From positions 169,425,031-169,489,030 of the forward strand of contig NC_041395.2 of assembly GCF_900747795.2 (NCBI RefSeq): a stretch of 64,000 bases of DNA, given 5' to 3'. Source of the DNA: Erpetoichthys calabaricus (lineage: Eukaryota > Chordata > Cladistia > Polypteriformes > Polypteridae). Below are positions 21,622 through 35,620 of this stretch, in pieces (position 1 is the stretch's first letter; each line of letters begins with the position of its first letter). A program made the position numbers and the translations under genes. The notes under the pieces are model-generated. The model was not told the origin of the DNA and did not search any database. It was given only the letters and a program-made list of their open reading frames with translations.

Positions 21622-23820
21622 GGTAAAATGGTGGAGTTCAATCAATCTTTGTCTCTGCCACACCATGAAACTTGCGCTCATTCTTCTCGCTCCATCAAAA
21701 ACTGGTGGGGTCTCATCTTCTGTTCTTGTGCGGGATTCCAGAAGGAGCGACTCCCTCTTCAGGGGGAACATCTCGCTTCCTTCACTTTGTTCCCATGTTT
21801 TGGATGTTTACATCGTGAAATCCTAAACCGATTCTGCTTCCTGAAGTGACACCTAACCATCCCGAGTATAGCTCCCGTCGCACTGAAAAGTGTGATAGAT
21901 TCACTGGGAGGATTTGTTTGGATTTGAATCGATTGCCGTTGAGGAGTCGGGGCGGCTAATCATGGCACACTCTTAGTTTTTGGCAAGTTAGGTGACCTTC
22001 CTGCCAGCTAGTGAACCTCAGACAGGTGAGGTTATCCTGTGATGACGTCAACTCTGAAAAGGTCTAAAATTAATTTGGGAGGTTCGACTCCTCCTTAACC
22101 TCGTGTGGCATAAACTCAGTTTGTCTGACTGTACTCAAAGAAAAAAAGCGAATCCCGTATCAGTGCTCGGTGTGGAAACCAGTCTGCCAAGCCTGACTAA
22201 GGACCCTGGCAATGACAAAGAGGAGCAGATGTAATTACCAGGTACCTTCCGACGATCATGCCAGTATAATTATTTTCTGAGTCTTGATCATATCCATAAA
22301 AATGTGGAGAGGTCTTCAAATAGGGTTTGATGGACGAATTTCAAATATATAGGCAATCACACATTCCTTTAATCAAAACAATGGCTTGAGGACTAATTTT
22401 AATGAGGATCTCTGTTGTCGTCATTTGGAGGGAGCAACTCTCCCTTGTCAATTCATTCTGTTCATGGAAGAAGACATTTGCTGACCCCTGCTGGGTTCCC
22501 GTATAAAACATCCAAATCCTGCGTTTACAGTGTGAGAGGAGTGTCCACAGTTTTTAGACGAGTGGGTGGAAAACCCGCAGAGGATGTTAAGCCTGATTAT
22601 AATTCGAACGCTCTTTTATGGACATGACCTAAGCCAATCCTCATTATTTAGCAGCCCGACAGGGACTGATTTTGCTAAAGTAATTCGGGTTACCTGAAGA
22701 ATTAAATGTTGCGATTTCGATGGTTCACTAACTGTTCTCTGGAACGTTACTCTAAGCACGTTGCCGCTCTTAAGCAGGATTTTACATCGCAAAGTGGACT
22801 TTGATGAAGGTTGGCTGATTGGTAAAGTATGGAGCAAGGCGTAAAGTCTTTACGTTTTGCGGGTTTGCCCTGCCTCGGGGAAGTCTGCTACCAACGTGGA
22901 CCTTCGATCTTTTCGGAAGGCTAGCTTTCTCTGACAGACTGTGCTGTGAACCGTTCTGTCAGAGTGGCAAAAAGAAAAAGGTTAAGGGCTAGAACAGACC
23001 TTTCGTCATTCCGAGTGACTGTTTGGGTTTTTGAGGAGGCGCGACTGTTGCCGCTTGTGCACTTGCCAAGTTTCTGCCAGCTTCAATGAAAGAACAACTC
23101 AATGGCCAAGGCAACGTTTCCCTTGAAGCACTGTCGCCTTTTGCCCTCAGCATTGGAGATGCATCCGGTGCATCCTTTTCTTTTTTTTTCTATTATTTTT
23201 TTGCGCGTTTCTACATGGGACAGGTGTCTACTTTTACAAACGTCAGATTGAGACAAGATTTAGTAAGGCGCCGAAAGGAGTAATGTTACGAACGGCTTTT
23301 GACTTCTGTTGAACTGCCCGAAGTACGATTTCTTAGTCCGTTTTCGACACTTTCTTTAACTTATCAATGCACTTTCACGTGTCTCAAAGTGCAAGCATTT
23401 TATCCAGTGAAATGAAAAGAAAGTAACCAAGTTCTATTTAATTTACAACCTTTATTTTCCTTTTTATCTCTTTTCCGGACAACGTGAAAGCTGGCCTGAA
23501 ATCGTGACGAATGTGAGAATTTTACTTTAGCACCCTGTCAAGTCCTTTCCCTTCAAATACTTATTCGGTCATTCCTTGTTAGAAGGAAAAGCTTTCCTAA
23601 CCTCAAGGTACACGTTCATTAGAGAATGTGTTTAACAAATGTATTGATGATCATTGTGAACAAATACCTCCATAATTCCATGCACCTAGAAATTCTATCC
23701 TGTCTGAGGGATTCCGTGATACCAGCAAACATTTTCCCTTCAACCTCTGAAATGAATGTCTGGGTTCAATAGCTTAAAAATATCCTGATGTGCCAAAAGA
23801 CTTGAACCTAGACAGGAACA

Positions 23821-23892
23821 AGGCCTTGGTGAGGTTTGAACTCACGACCCCTGGTTTACGAGACCAATGCTCTGCCTCTGAGCTACAAGGCC
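23821..23892 (-). tRNA. tRNA-Thr(CGU), unit U3
   Basis: Identical by eye to the U1 gene, including the A-box. TTTT lies downstream as in U1. Confidence 0.93.
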
Positions 23893-24234
23893 AAACCACC
23901 ACAATACTGCTTGGGTCCACCCACTTCTCTGATAGGGACGAGCATGTTAATTGAGGGTTAACAGTTGGCTTAATTTTGATTCTTTCCTTCTCTGCTTTTG
24001 CATTGTTATGTTAATAGAGATTGCAGATGTTCCTGTGTGGTTTGGCTGGCTGGTGTGCTACAGTGCACAGTGGAATGGCAGTAAGAACACTGACCTGAAA
24101 TACATTTATCCCTTTAATGTATTTTCAGTTGAGCTAAAGATCCAAGTTGTGAAACTGCCACACCTAACCATCAGAAGGTGAAAGTGTTTCACAAAGTCGA
24201 GAGTGTACAGAAGAAGTAATCTTGAACAACAAGC

Positions 24235-24318
24235 TACCAGAAGTGGGGATCGAACCCACGCGGGCATTTGCCCATTTGGATCTTAAGTCCAACGCCTTAA
24301 CCACTCGGCCATTCTGGT
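24235..24318 (-). tRNA. tRNA-Leu(UAA), unit U3, 1-nt insertion
   Basis: 84 nt instead of 83: an extra A after the anticodon stem, so it reads TCCAAATGGGC where the others have TCCAATGGGC. The stems are otherwise intact. The extra base falls at the junction with the variable arm, where tolerance is plausible but untested. Confidence 0.85.
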
Positions 24319-26518
24319 GGTAAAACGGTGGAGTTCAATCAATCTTTGTCTCTGCCACACCATGAAACTTGCGCTCATTCTTCTCGCTCCATCAAAAACT
24401 GGTGGGGTCTCATCTTCTGTTCTTGCGCGGGATTCCAGAAGGAGCGACTCCCTCTTCACGGGGAACATCTCGCTTCCTTCACTTTGTTCCCATGTTTTGG
24501 ATGTTTACATCGTGATATCCTAAACCGATTCTGCTTCCTGAAGTGACACCTAACCATCCCGAGTATAGCTCCCGTCGCACTGAAAAGTGTGATAGATTCA
24601 CTGGGAGGATTTGTTTGGATTTGAAACGATTGCCGTTGAGGAGTCGGGGCGGCTAATCATGGCACACTCTTAGTTTTTGACAAGTTAGGTGACCATCCTG
24701 CCAGCTAGTGAACCTCAGACAGGTGAGGTTATCCTGTGATGACGTCAACTCTGAAAAGGTCTAAAATTAATTTGGGAGGTTCGACTCCTCCTTAACCTCG
24801 TGTGGCATGAACTCAGTTTGTCTGACTGTACTCAAAGAAAAAAAGCGAATCCCGTATCAGTGCTCGGTGTGGAAACCACTCTGCCAAGCCTGACTAAGGA
24901 CCCTGGCAATGACAAAGAGGAGCAGATGTAATTACCAGGTACCTTCCGACGATCATGCCAGTATAATTATTTTCTGAGTCTTGATCATATCCATAAAAAT
25001 GTGGAGAGGTCTTCAAATAGGGTTTGATGGACGAATTTCAAATATATAGGCAATCACACATTCCTTTAATCAAAACAATGGCTTGAGGACTAATTTTAAT
25101 GAGGATCTCTGTTGTCGTAATTTGGAGGGAGCAACTCTCCCTTGTCAATTCATTCTGTTCATGGAAGAAGACATTTCCTGACCCCTGCTGGGTTCCCGTA
25201 TAAAACATCCAAATCCTGCGTTTACAGTGTGAGAGGAGTGTCCACAGTTTTTAGACAAGTGGGTGGAAAACCCGCAGAGGATGTTAAGCCTGATTATAAT
25301 TCGAACGCTCTTTTATGGACACGACCTAAGCCAATCCTCATTATTTAGCAGCTCGACAGGGACTGATTTTGCTAAAGTAATTCGGGTTACCTGAAGAATT
25401 AAATGTTGCGATTTCGATGGTTCACTAACTGTTCTCTGGAACGTTACTCTAAGCACGTTGCCGCTCTTAAGCAGGATTTTACATCGCAAAGTGGTCTTTG
25501 ATGAAGGTTGGCTGATTGGTAAAGTATGGAGCAAGGTGTAAAGTCTTTACGTTTTGCGGGTTTGCCCTGCCTCGGGGAAGTCTGCTACCAACGTGGACCT
25601 TCGATCTTGTCGGAAGGCTAGCTTTCTCTGACAGACTGTGCTGTGAACTGTTCTGTCAGAGTGGCAAAAAGAAAAAGGTTAAGGGCTAGAACAGACCTTT
25701 CGTCATTCCAAGTGACTGTTTGGGTTTTTGAGGAGGCGGGACTGTTGCCGCTTGTGCACTTGCCAAGTTTCTGCCAGCTTCAATGAAAGAACAACTCTAT
25801 GGCCAAGGCAACGTTTCCCTTGAAGCACTGTCGCCTTTTGCCCTCAGCATTGGAGATGCATCCGGTGCATCCTTTTCTTTTTTTTTCTATTATTTTATTG
25901 CGCGTATCTACATGGGACAGGTGTCTACTTTTACAAACGTCAGATTGAGACAAGATTTAGTAAGGGGCCGAAAGGAGTAATGTTACGAACGGCTTTTGAC
26001 TTTTGTTGAACTGCCCGAAGTACGATTTCTTAGTCCGTTTTCGACACTTTCTTTAACTTATCAATGCACTTTCACGTGTCTCAAAGTGCAAGCATTTTAT
26101 CCAGTGAAATGAAAAGAAAGTAACCAAATTCTATTTAATTTACAACCTTTATTTTCCTTTTTATCTTTTTTCCGGACAATATGACAGCTGGCCTGAGATC
26201 GTGACGACTGTGGGAATTTTACTTTAGCACCCTGTCAAGTCCTTTCCCTTCAAATACTTATTCGGTCATTCCTTGTTAGAAGCAAAGGCTTTCCTAACCT
26301 CAAGATACAGGTTCATTAGAGATTGTGTTTAACAAATGTATTGATGATCATTGCGAACAAAGTACCTCCATAATTCCATGCACCTAGAAATTCTATCCTG
26401 TCTGAGGGATTCCGTGATACCAGCAAAGATTTTCCCTTCAACCTCTGAAATGAATGTCTGGGTTCAATAGCTTAAAAATATCCTGATGTGTCAAAAGACT
26501 TGAACCTAGACAGGAACA

Positions 26519-26590
26519 AGGCCTTGGTGAGGTTTGAACTCACGACCCCTGGTTTACGAGACCAATGCTCCGCCTCTGAGGTACAAGGCC
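26519..26590 (-). tRNA. tRNA-Thr(CGU), unit U4, weakened variant
   Basis: Carries the same G10C and A21G changes and the same neighbouring 'CACAAGCCCGC' block as U2, evidence of copying between units. Expected to be poorly transcribed. Confidence 0.7.
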
Positions 26591-26932
26591 AAACCACCAC
26601 AAGCCCGCTTGGGTCCACCCACTTCTCTGATAGGGACGAGCATGTTAATTGAGGGTTAACAGTTGGCTTAATTTTGATTCTTTCCTTCTCTGCTTTTGCA
26701 TTGTTATGTTAATAGAGATTGCAGATGTTCCTGTGTGGTTTGGCTGGCTGGTTTGCTACAGTGCACAGTGGAATGGCAGTAAGAACACTGACCTGAAATA
26801 CATTTATCCCTTTAATGTATTTTCAGTTGAGCTAAAGATCCAAGTTGTGAAACTGCCACACTTAACCATCAGAAGGTGAAAGTGTTTCACAAAGTCGAGA
26901 GGGTACAGAAGAAGTAATCTTGAACAACAAGC

Positions 26933-27015
26933 TACCAGAAGTGGGGATCGAACCCACACGGGCATTTGCCCATTGGATCTTAAGTCCAACACCTTAACCA
27001 CTCGGCCATTCTGGT
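26933..27015 (-). tRNA. tRNA-Leu(UAA), unit U4
   Basis: Two changes: a G to T in the 3' side of the D arm (GGC to GGT, still G-U paired) and a C to T in the variable arm/T arm junction (GCGT to GTGT). Anticodon and acceptor unchanged. Confidence 0.9.
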
Positions 27016-29214
27016 GGTAAAACGGTGGAGTTCAATCAATCTTTGTCTCTGCCACACCATGAAACTTGCGCTCATTCTTCTCGCTCCATCAAAAACTGGT
27101 GGAGTCTCATCTTCTGTTCTTGCGCGGGATTCCAGAAGGAGCGACTCTCTCTTCAGGGGGAACATCTCGCTTCCTTCACTTTGTTCCCATGTTTTGGATG
27201 TTTACATCGTGAAATCCTAAACCGATTCTGCTTCCTGAAGTGACACCTAACCATCCCGAGTATAGCTCCCGTCGCACTGAAAAGTGTGATAGATTCACTG
27301 GGAGGATTTGTTTGGATTTGAAACGATTGCCGTTGAGGAGTCGGGGCGGCTAATCATGGCACACTCTTAGTTTTTCGCAAGTTAGGTGACCTTCCTGCCA
27401 GCTAGTGAACCTCAGACAGGTGAGGTTATTCTGTGATGACGTCAACTCTGAAAAGGTCTAAAATTAATTTGGGAGGTTCGACTCCTCCTTAACCTCGTGT
27501 GGCATAAACTCAGTTTGTCTGACTGTACTCAAAGAAAAAAAGCGAATCCCGTATCAGTGCTCGGTGTGGAAACCACTCTGCCAAGCCTGACTAAGGACCC
27601 TGGCAATGACAAAGAGGAGCAGATGTAATTACCAGGTACCTTCCGACGATCATGCCAGTATAATTATTTTCTGAGTCTTGATCATATCCATAAAAATGTG
27701 GAGAGGTCTTCAAATAGGGTTTGATGGACGAATTTCAAATATATAGGCAATCACACATTCCTTTAATCAAAACAATGGCTTGAGGACTAATTTTAATGAG
27801 GATCTCTGTTGTCGTAATTTGGAGGGAGCAACTCTCCCTTGTCAATTCATTCTGTTCATGGAAGAAGACATTTTCTGACCCCTGCTGGGTTCCCGCATAA
27901 AACATCCAAATCCTGCGTTTACAGTGTGAGAGGAGTGTCCACAGTTTTTAGACGAGTGGGTGGAAAACCCGCAGCGGATGTTAAGCCTGATTATAATTCG
28001 AACGCTCTTTTATGGACATGACCTAAGCCAATCCTCATTATTTAGCAGCCCGACAGGGACTGATTTTGCTAAAGTAATTCGGGTTACCTGAAGAATTAAA
28101 TGTTGCGATTTCGATGGTTCACTAACTGTTCTCTGGAACGTTACTCTAAGCACGTTGCCGCTCTTAAGCAGGATTTTACATCGCAAAGTGGACTTTGATG
28201 AAGGTTGGCTGATTGGTAAAGTATGGAGCAAGGCATAAAGTCTTTACGTTTTGCGGGTTTGCCCTGCCTCGGGGAAGTCGGCTACCAACGTGGACCTTCG
28301 ATCTTTTCGGAAGGCTAGCTTTCTCTGACAGACTGTGCTGTGAACCGTTCTGTCAGAGTGGCAAAAAGAAAAAGGTTAAGGGCTAGAACAGACCTTTCAT
28401 CATTCCGAGTGACTGTTTGGGTTTTTGAGGAGGCGGGACTGTTGCCGCTTGTGCACTTGCCAAGTTTCTGCCAGCTTCAATGAAAGAACAACTCTATGGC
28501 CAAGGCAACGTTTCCCTTGAAGCACTGTCGCCTTTTGCCCTCAGCATTGGAGATGCATCCGGTGCATCCTTTTCTTTTTTTTTCTATTATTTTTTTGCGC
28601 GTTTCTACATGGGACAGGTGTCTACTTTTACAAACGTCAGATTGAGACAAGATTTAGTAAGGGGCCGAAAGGAGTAATGTTATGAACGGCTTTTGACTTC
28701 TGTTGAACTGCCCGAAGTACGATTTCTTAGTCCGTTTTCGACACTTTCTTTAACTTATCAATGCACTTTCACGTGTCTCAAAGTGCAAGCATTTTATCCA
28801 GTGAAATGAAAAGAAAGTAACCAAATTCTATTTAATTTACAACCTTTATTTTCCTTTTTATCTCTTTTCCGGACAACGTGAAAGCTGGCCTGAAATCGTG
28901 ACGAATGTGAGAATTTTACTTTAGCACCCTGTCAAGTCCTTTCCCTTCAAATACTTATTCGGTCATTCCTTGTTAGAAGGAAAAGCTTTCCTAACCTCAA
29001 GGTACACGTTCATTAGAGAATGTGTTTAACAAATGTATTGATGATCATTGTGAACAAATACCTCCATAATTCCATGCACCTAGAAATTCTATCCTGTCTG
29101 AGGGATTCCGTGATACCAGCAAACATTTTCCCTTCAACCTCTGAAATGAATGTCTGGGTTCAATAGCTTAAAAATATCCTGATGTGCCAAAAGACTTGAA
29201 CCTAGACAGGAACA

Positions 29215-29286
29215 AGGCCTTGGTGAGGTTTGAACTCACGACCCCTGGTTTACGAGACCAATGCTCTGCCTCTGAGCTACAAGGCC
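29215..29286 (-). tRNA. tRNA-Thr(CGU), unit U5
   Basis: Consensus gene body. The flank to its right is of the 'CACAAGCCCGC' type seen in U2 and U4, but the A-box changes are absent, so the variant blocks can be separated. Confidence 0.93.
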
Positions 29287-29628
29287 AAACCACCACAAGC
29301 CCGCTTGGGTCCACCCACTTCTCTGATAGGGACGAGCATGTTAATTGAGGGTTAACAGTTGGCTTAATTTTGATTCTTTCCTTCTCTGCTTTTGCATTGT
29401 TATGTTAATAGAGATTGCAGATGTTCTTGTGTGGTTTGGCTGGCTGGTGTGCTACAGTGCACAGTGGAATGGCAGTAAGAACACTGACCTGAAATACATT
29501 TATCCCTTTAATGTATTTTCAGTTGAGCTAAAGATCCAAGTTGTGAAACTGCCACACTTAACCATCAGAAGGTGAAAGTGTTTCACAAAGTCGAGAGTGT
29601 ACAGAAGAAGTAATCTTGAACAACAAGC

Positions 29629-29711
29629 TACCAGAAGTGGGGATCGAACCCACGCGGGCATTTGCCCATTGGATCTTAAGTCCAACGCCTTAACCACTCG
29701 GCCATTCTGGT
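29629..29711 (-). tRNA. tRNA-Leu(UAA), unit U5
   Basis: Identical by eye to the U1 gene. Next Leu is 3,296 bp away because of the gap-linked overlap. Confidence 0.95.
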
Positions 29712-31143
29712 GGTAAAATGGTGGAGTTCAATCAATCTTTGTCTCTGCCACACCATGAAACTTGCGCTCATTCTTCTCGCTCCATCAAAAACTGGTGGGG
29801 TCTCATCTTCTGTTCTTGCGCGGGATTCCAGAAGGAGCGACTCCCTCTTCAGGGGGAACATCTCGCTTCCTTCACTTTGTTCCCATGTTTTGGATGTTTA
29901 CATCGTGAAATCCTAAACCGATTCTGCTTCCTGAAGTGACACCTAACCATCCCGAGTATAGCTCCCGTCGCACTGAAAAGTGTGATAGATTCACTGGGAG
30001 GATTTGTTTGGATTTGAAACGATTGCCGTTGAGGAGTCGGGGCGGCTAATCATGGCACACTCTTAGTTTTTGGCAAGTTAGGTGACCTTCCTGCCAGCTA
30101 GTGAACCTCAGCCAGGTGAGGTTATCCTGTGATGACGTCAACTCTGAAAAGGTCTAAAATTAATTTGGGAGGTTCGACTCCTCCTTAACCTCGTGTGGCA
30201 TAAACTCAGTTTGTCTGACTGTACTCAAAGAAAAAAAGCGAATCCCGTATCAGTGCTCGGTGTGGAAACCACTCTGCCAAGCCTGACTAAGGACCCTGGC
30301 AATGACAAAGAGGAGCAGATGTAATTACCAGGTACCTTCCGACGATCATGCCAGTATAATTATTTTCTGAGTCTTGATCAAATCCATAAAAATGTGGAGA
30401 GGTCTTCAAATAGGGTTTGATGGACGAATTTCAAATATATAGGCAATCACACATTCCTTTAATCAAAACAATGGCTTGAGGACTAATTTTAATGAGGATC
30501 TCTGTTGTCGTAATTTGGAGGGAGCAACTCTCCCTTGTCAATTCATTCTGTTCATGGAAGAAGACATTTGCTGACCCCTGCTGGGTTCCCGTATAAAACA
30601 TCCAAATCCTGCGTTTACAGTGTGAGAGGAGTGTCCACAGTTTTTAGACGAGTGGGTGGAAAACCCGCAGAGGATGTTAAGCCTGATTATAATTCGAACG
30701 CTCTTTTATGGACATGATTTAAGCCAATCCTCATTATTTAGCAGCTCGACAGGGACTGATTTTCCTAACGTAATTCGGGTTACCTGAAGAATTAAATGTT
30801 GCGATTTCGATGGTTCACTAACTGTTCTCTGGAACGTTACTCTAAGCACGTTGCCGCTCTTAAGCAGGATTTTACATCGCAAAGTGGACTTTGATGAAGG
30901 TTGGCTGATTGGTAAAGTATGGAGCAAGGCGTAAAGTCTTTACGTTTTGCGGGTTTGCCCTGCCTCGGGGAAGTCTGCTACCAACGTGGACCTTCGATCT
31001 TTTCGGAAGGCTAGCTTTCTCTGACAGACTGTGCTGTGAACCGTTCTGTCAGAGTGGCAAAAGAAAAAGGTTAAGGGCTAGAACAGACCTTTCGTCATTC
31101 CGAGTGACTGTTTGGGTTTTTGAGGAGGCGGGACTGTTGCCGC

Positions 31144-31156
31144 NNNNNNNNNNNNN
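31144..31156. other. 13-N assembly gap with overlapping unit ends
   Basis: The sequence before the gap stops at a unit position ('GTTGCCGC') that recurs at 31738-31745 after it, while the first base after the gap (31157, GGAAGAAGAC) corresponds to 30556 before it. The same roughly 590-bp segment thus lies on both sides. A tidy continuation would need about 2.1 kb of missing unit (or that plus whole units), including one Thr and one Leu gene. The gap size is nominal and should not be read as real length. Confidence 0.95.
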
Positions 31157-32510
31157 GGAAGAAGACATTTGCTGACCCCTGCTGGGTTCCCATATAAAAC
31201 ATCCAAATCTTGCGGTTACAGTGTGAGAGGAGTGTCCACAGTTTTTAGACGAGTGGGTGGAAAACCCGCAGAGGATGTTAAGCCTGATTATAATTCGAAC
31301 GCTCTTTTATGGACATGACCTAAGCCAATCCTCATTATTTAGCAGCCCGACATGGACTGATTTTGCTAAAGTAATTCGGGTTACCTGAAGAATTAAATGT
31401 TGCGATTTCGATGGTTCACTAACTGTTCTCTGGAACGTTACTCTAAGCACGTTGCCGCTCTTAAGCAGGATTTTACATCGCAAAGTGGACTTTGATGAAG
31501 GTTGGCTGATTGGTAAAGTATGGAGCAAGGCGTAAAGTCTTTACGTTTTGCGGGTTTGCCCTGCCTCGGGGAAATCTGCTACCAACGTGGACCTTCGATC
31601 TTTTCGGAAGGCTAGCTTTCTCTGACAGACTGTGCTGTGAACCGTTCTGTCAGAGTGGCAAAAAGAAAAAGGTTAAGGGCTAGAACAGACCTTTCGTCAT
31701 TCCGAGTGACTGTTTGGGTTTTTGAGGAGGCGGGACTGTTGCCGCTTGTGCACTTGCCAAGTTTCTACCAGCTTCAATGAAAGAACAACTCTATGGCCAA
31801 GGCAACGTTTCCCTTGAAGCACTGTCGCCTTTTGCCCTCAGCATTGGAGATGCATCCGGTGCATCCTTTTCTTTTTTTTTCTATTATTTTTTGCGCGTTT
31901 CTACATGGGACAGGTGTCTACTTTTACAAACGTCAGATTGAGACAAGATTTAGTAAGGGGCCGAAAGGAGTAATGTTACGAACGGCTTTTGACTTCTGTT
32001 GAACTGCCCGAAGTACGATTTCTTAGTCCGTTTTCTACACTTTCTTTAACTTATCAATGCACTTTCACGTGTCTCAAAGTGCAAGCATTTTATCCAGTGA
32101 AATGAAAAGAAAGTAACCAAATTCTATTTAATTTACAACCTTTATTTTCCTTTTTATCTCTTTTCCGGACAACGTGAAAGCTGGCCTGAAATCGTGACGA
32201 ATGTGAGAATTTTACTTTAGCACCCTGTCAAGTCCTTTCCCTTCAAATACTTATTCGGTCATTCCTTGTTAGAAGGAAAAGCTTTCCTAACCTCAAGGTA
32301 CACGTTCATTAGAGAATGTGTTTAACAAATGTATTGATGATCATTGTGAACAAATACCTCCATAATTCCATGCACCTAGAAATTCTATCCTGTCTGACGG
32401 ATTCCGTGATACCAGCAAACATTTTCCCTTCAACCTCTGAAATGAATGTCTGGGTTCAATAGCTTAAAAATATCCTGATGTGCCAAAAGACTTGAACCTA
32501 GACAGGAACA

Positions 32511-32582
32511 AGGCCTTGGTGAGGTTTGAACTCACGACCCCTGGTTTACGAGACCAATGCTCTGCCTCTGAGCTACAAGGCC
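32511..32582 (-). tRNA. tRNA-Thr(CGU), unit U6
   Basis: Identical by eye to U1. First complete Thr gene after the gap. Confidence 0.93.
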
Positions 32583-32924
32583 AAACTACCACAATACTGC
32601 TTGGGTCCACCCACTTCTCTGATAGGGATGAGCATGTTAATTGAGGGTTAACAGTTGGCTTAATTTTGATTCTTTCCTTCTCTGCTTTTGCATTGTTATG
32701 TTAATAGAGATTGCAGATGTTCCTGTGTGGTTTGGCTGGCTGGTGTGCTACAGTGCACAGTGGAATGGCAGTAAGAACACTGACCTGAAATACATTTATC
32801 CCTTTAATGTATTGTCAGTTGAGCTAAAGATCCAAGTTGTGAAACTGCCACACTTAACCATCAGAAGGTGAAAGTGTTTCACAAAGTCGAGAGTGTACAG
32901 AAGAAGTAATCTTGAACAACAAGC

Positions 32925-33007
32925 TACCAGAAGTGGGGATCGAACCCACGCGGGCATTTGCCCATTGGATCTTAAGTCCAACGCCTTAACCACTCGGCCA
33001 TTCTGGT
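32925..33007 (-). tRNA. tRNA-Leu(UAA), unit U6
   Basis: Identical by eye to U1. Confidence 0.95.
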
Positions 33008-35206
33008 GGTAAAATGGTGGAGTTCAATCAATCTTTGTCTCTGCCACACCATGAAACTTGCGCTCATTCTTCTCGCTCCATCAGAAACTGGTGGGGTCTC
33101 ATCTTCTGTTCTTGCGCGGGATTCCAGAAGGAGCGACTCCCTCTTCAGGGGGAACATCTCGCTTCCTTCACTTTGTTCCCATGTTTTGGATGTTTACATC
33201 GTGAAATCCTAAACCGATTCTGCTTCCTGAAGTGACACCTAACCATCCCGAGTATAGCTCCCGTCGCACTGAAAAGTGTGATAGATTCACTGGGAGGATT
33301 TGTTTGGATTTGAAACGATTGCCGTTGAGGAGTCGGGGCGGCTAATCATGGCACACTCTTAGTTTTTGGCAAGTTAGGTGACCTTCCTGCCAGCTAGTGA
33401 ACCTCAGACAGGTGAGGTTATCCTGTGATGACGTCAACTCTGAAAAGGTCTAAAATTAATTTGGGAGGTTCGACTCCTCCTTAACCTCGTGTGGCATAAA
33501 CTCAGTTTGTCTGACTGTACTCAAAGAAAAAAAGCGAATCCCGTATCAGTGCTCGGTGTGGAAACCACTCTGCCAAGCCTGACTAAGGACCCTGGCAATG
33601 ACAAAGAGGAGCAGATGTAATTACCAGGTACCTTCCGACGATCATGCCAGTATAATTATTTTCTGAGTCTTGATCATATCCATAAAAATGTGGAGAGGTC
33701 TTCAAATAGGGTTTGATGGACGAATTTCAAATATATAGGCAATCACACATTCCTTTAATCAAAACAATGGCTTGAGGACTAATTTTAATGAGGATCTCTG
33801 TTGTCGTAATTTGGAGGGAGCAACTCTCCCTTGTCAATTCATTCTGTTCATGGAAGAAGACATTTGCTGACCCCTGCTGGGTTCCCGTATAAAACATCCA
33901 AATCCTGCGTTTACAGTGTGAGAGGAGTGTCCACAGTTTTTAGACGAGTGGGTGGAAAACCCGCAGAGGATGTTAAGCCTGATTATAATTCGAACGCTCT
34001 TTTATGGACACGACCTAAGCCAATCCTCATTATTTAGCAGCCCGACAGGGACTGATTTTGCTAAAGTAATTCGGGTTACCTGAAGAATTAAATGTTGCGA
34101 TTTCGATGGTTCACTAACTGTTCTCTGGAACGTTACTCTAAGCACGTTGCCGCTCTTAAGCAGGATTTTACATCGCAAAGTGGACTTTGATGAAGGTTGG
34201 CTGATTGGTAAAGTATGGAGCAAGGCGTAAAGTCTTTACGTTTTGCGGGTTTGCCCTGCCTCGGGGAAATCTGCTACCAACGTGGACCTTCGATCTTTTC
34301 GGAAGGCTAGCTTTCTCTGACAGACTGTGCTGTGAACCGTTCTGTCAGAGTGGCAAAAAGAAAAAGGTTAAGGGCTAGAACAGACCTTTCGTCATTCCGA
34401 GTGACTGTTTGGGTTTTTGAGGAGGCGGGACTGTTGCCGCTTGTGCACTTGCCAAGTTTCTGCCAGCTTCAATGAAAGAACAACTCTATGGCCAAGGCAA
34501 CGTTTCCCTTGAAGCACTGTCGCCTTTTGCCCTCAGCATTGGAGATGCATCCGGTGCATCCTTTTCTTTTTTTTTCTATTATTTTTTTGCGCGTTTCTAC
34601 ATGGGACAGGTGTCTACTTTTACAAACATCAGATTGAGACAAGATTTAGTAAGGGGCCGAAAGGAGTAATGTTACGAACGGCTTTTGACTTCTGTTGAAC
34701 TGCCCGAAGTACGATTTCTTAGTCCGTTTTCGACACTTTCTTTAACTTATCAATGCACTTTCACGTGTCTCAAAGTGCAAGCATTTTATCCAGTGAAATG
34801 AAAAGAAAGTAACCAAATTCTATTTAATTTACAACCTTTATTTTCCTTTTTATCTCTTTTCCGGACAACGTGAAAGCTGGCCTGAAATCGTGACGAATGT
34901 GAGAATTTTACTTTAGCACCCTGTCAAGTCCTTTCCCTTCAAATACTTATTCGGTCATTCCTTGTTAGAAGGAAAAGCTTTCCTAACCTCAAGGTACACG
35001 TTCATTAGAGAATGTGTTTAACAAATGTATTGATGATCATTGTGAACAAATACCTCCATAATTCCATGCACCTAGAAATTCTATCCTGTCTGACGGATTC
35101 CGTGATACCAGCAAACATTTTCCCTTCAACCTCTGAAATGAATGTCTGGGTTCAATAGCTTAAAAATATCCTGATGTGCCAAAAGACTTGAACCTAGACA
35201 GGAACA

Positions 35207-35278
35207 AGGCCTTGGTGAGGTTTGAACTCACGACCCCTGGTTTACGAGACCAATGCTCTGCCTCTGAGCTACAAGGCC
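35207..35278 (-). tRNA. tRNA-Thr(CGU), unit U7
   Basis: Identical by eye to U1. Confidence 0.93.
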
Positions 35279-35620
35279 AAACCACCACAATACTGCTTGG
35301 GTCCACCCACTTCTCTGATAGGGACGAGCATGTTAATTGAGGGTTAACAGTTGGCTTAATTTTGATTCTTTCCTTCTCTGCTTTTGCATTGTTATGTTAA
35401 TAGAGATTGCAGATGTTCCTGTGTGGTTTGGCTGGCTGGTGTGCTACAGTGCACAGTGGAATGGCAGTAAGAACACTGACCTGAAATACATTTATCCCTT
35501 TAATGTATTTTCAGTTGAGCTAAAGATCCAAGTTGTGAAACTGCCACACTTAACCATCAGAAGGTGAAAGTGTTTCACAAAGTCGAGAGTGTACAGAAGA
35601 AGTAATCTTGAACAACAAGC

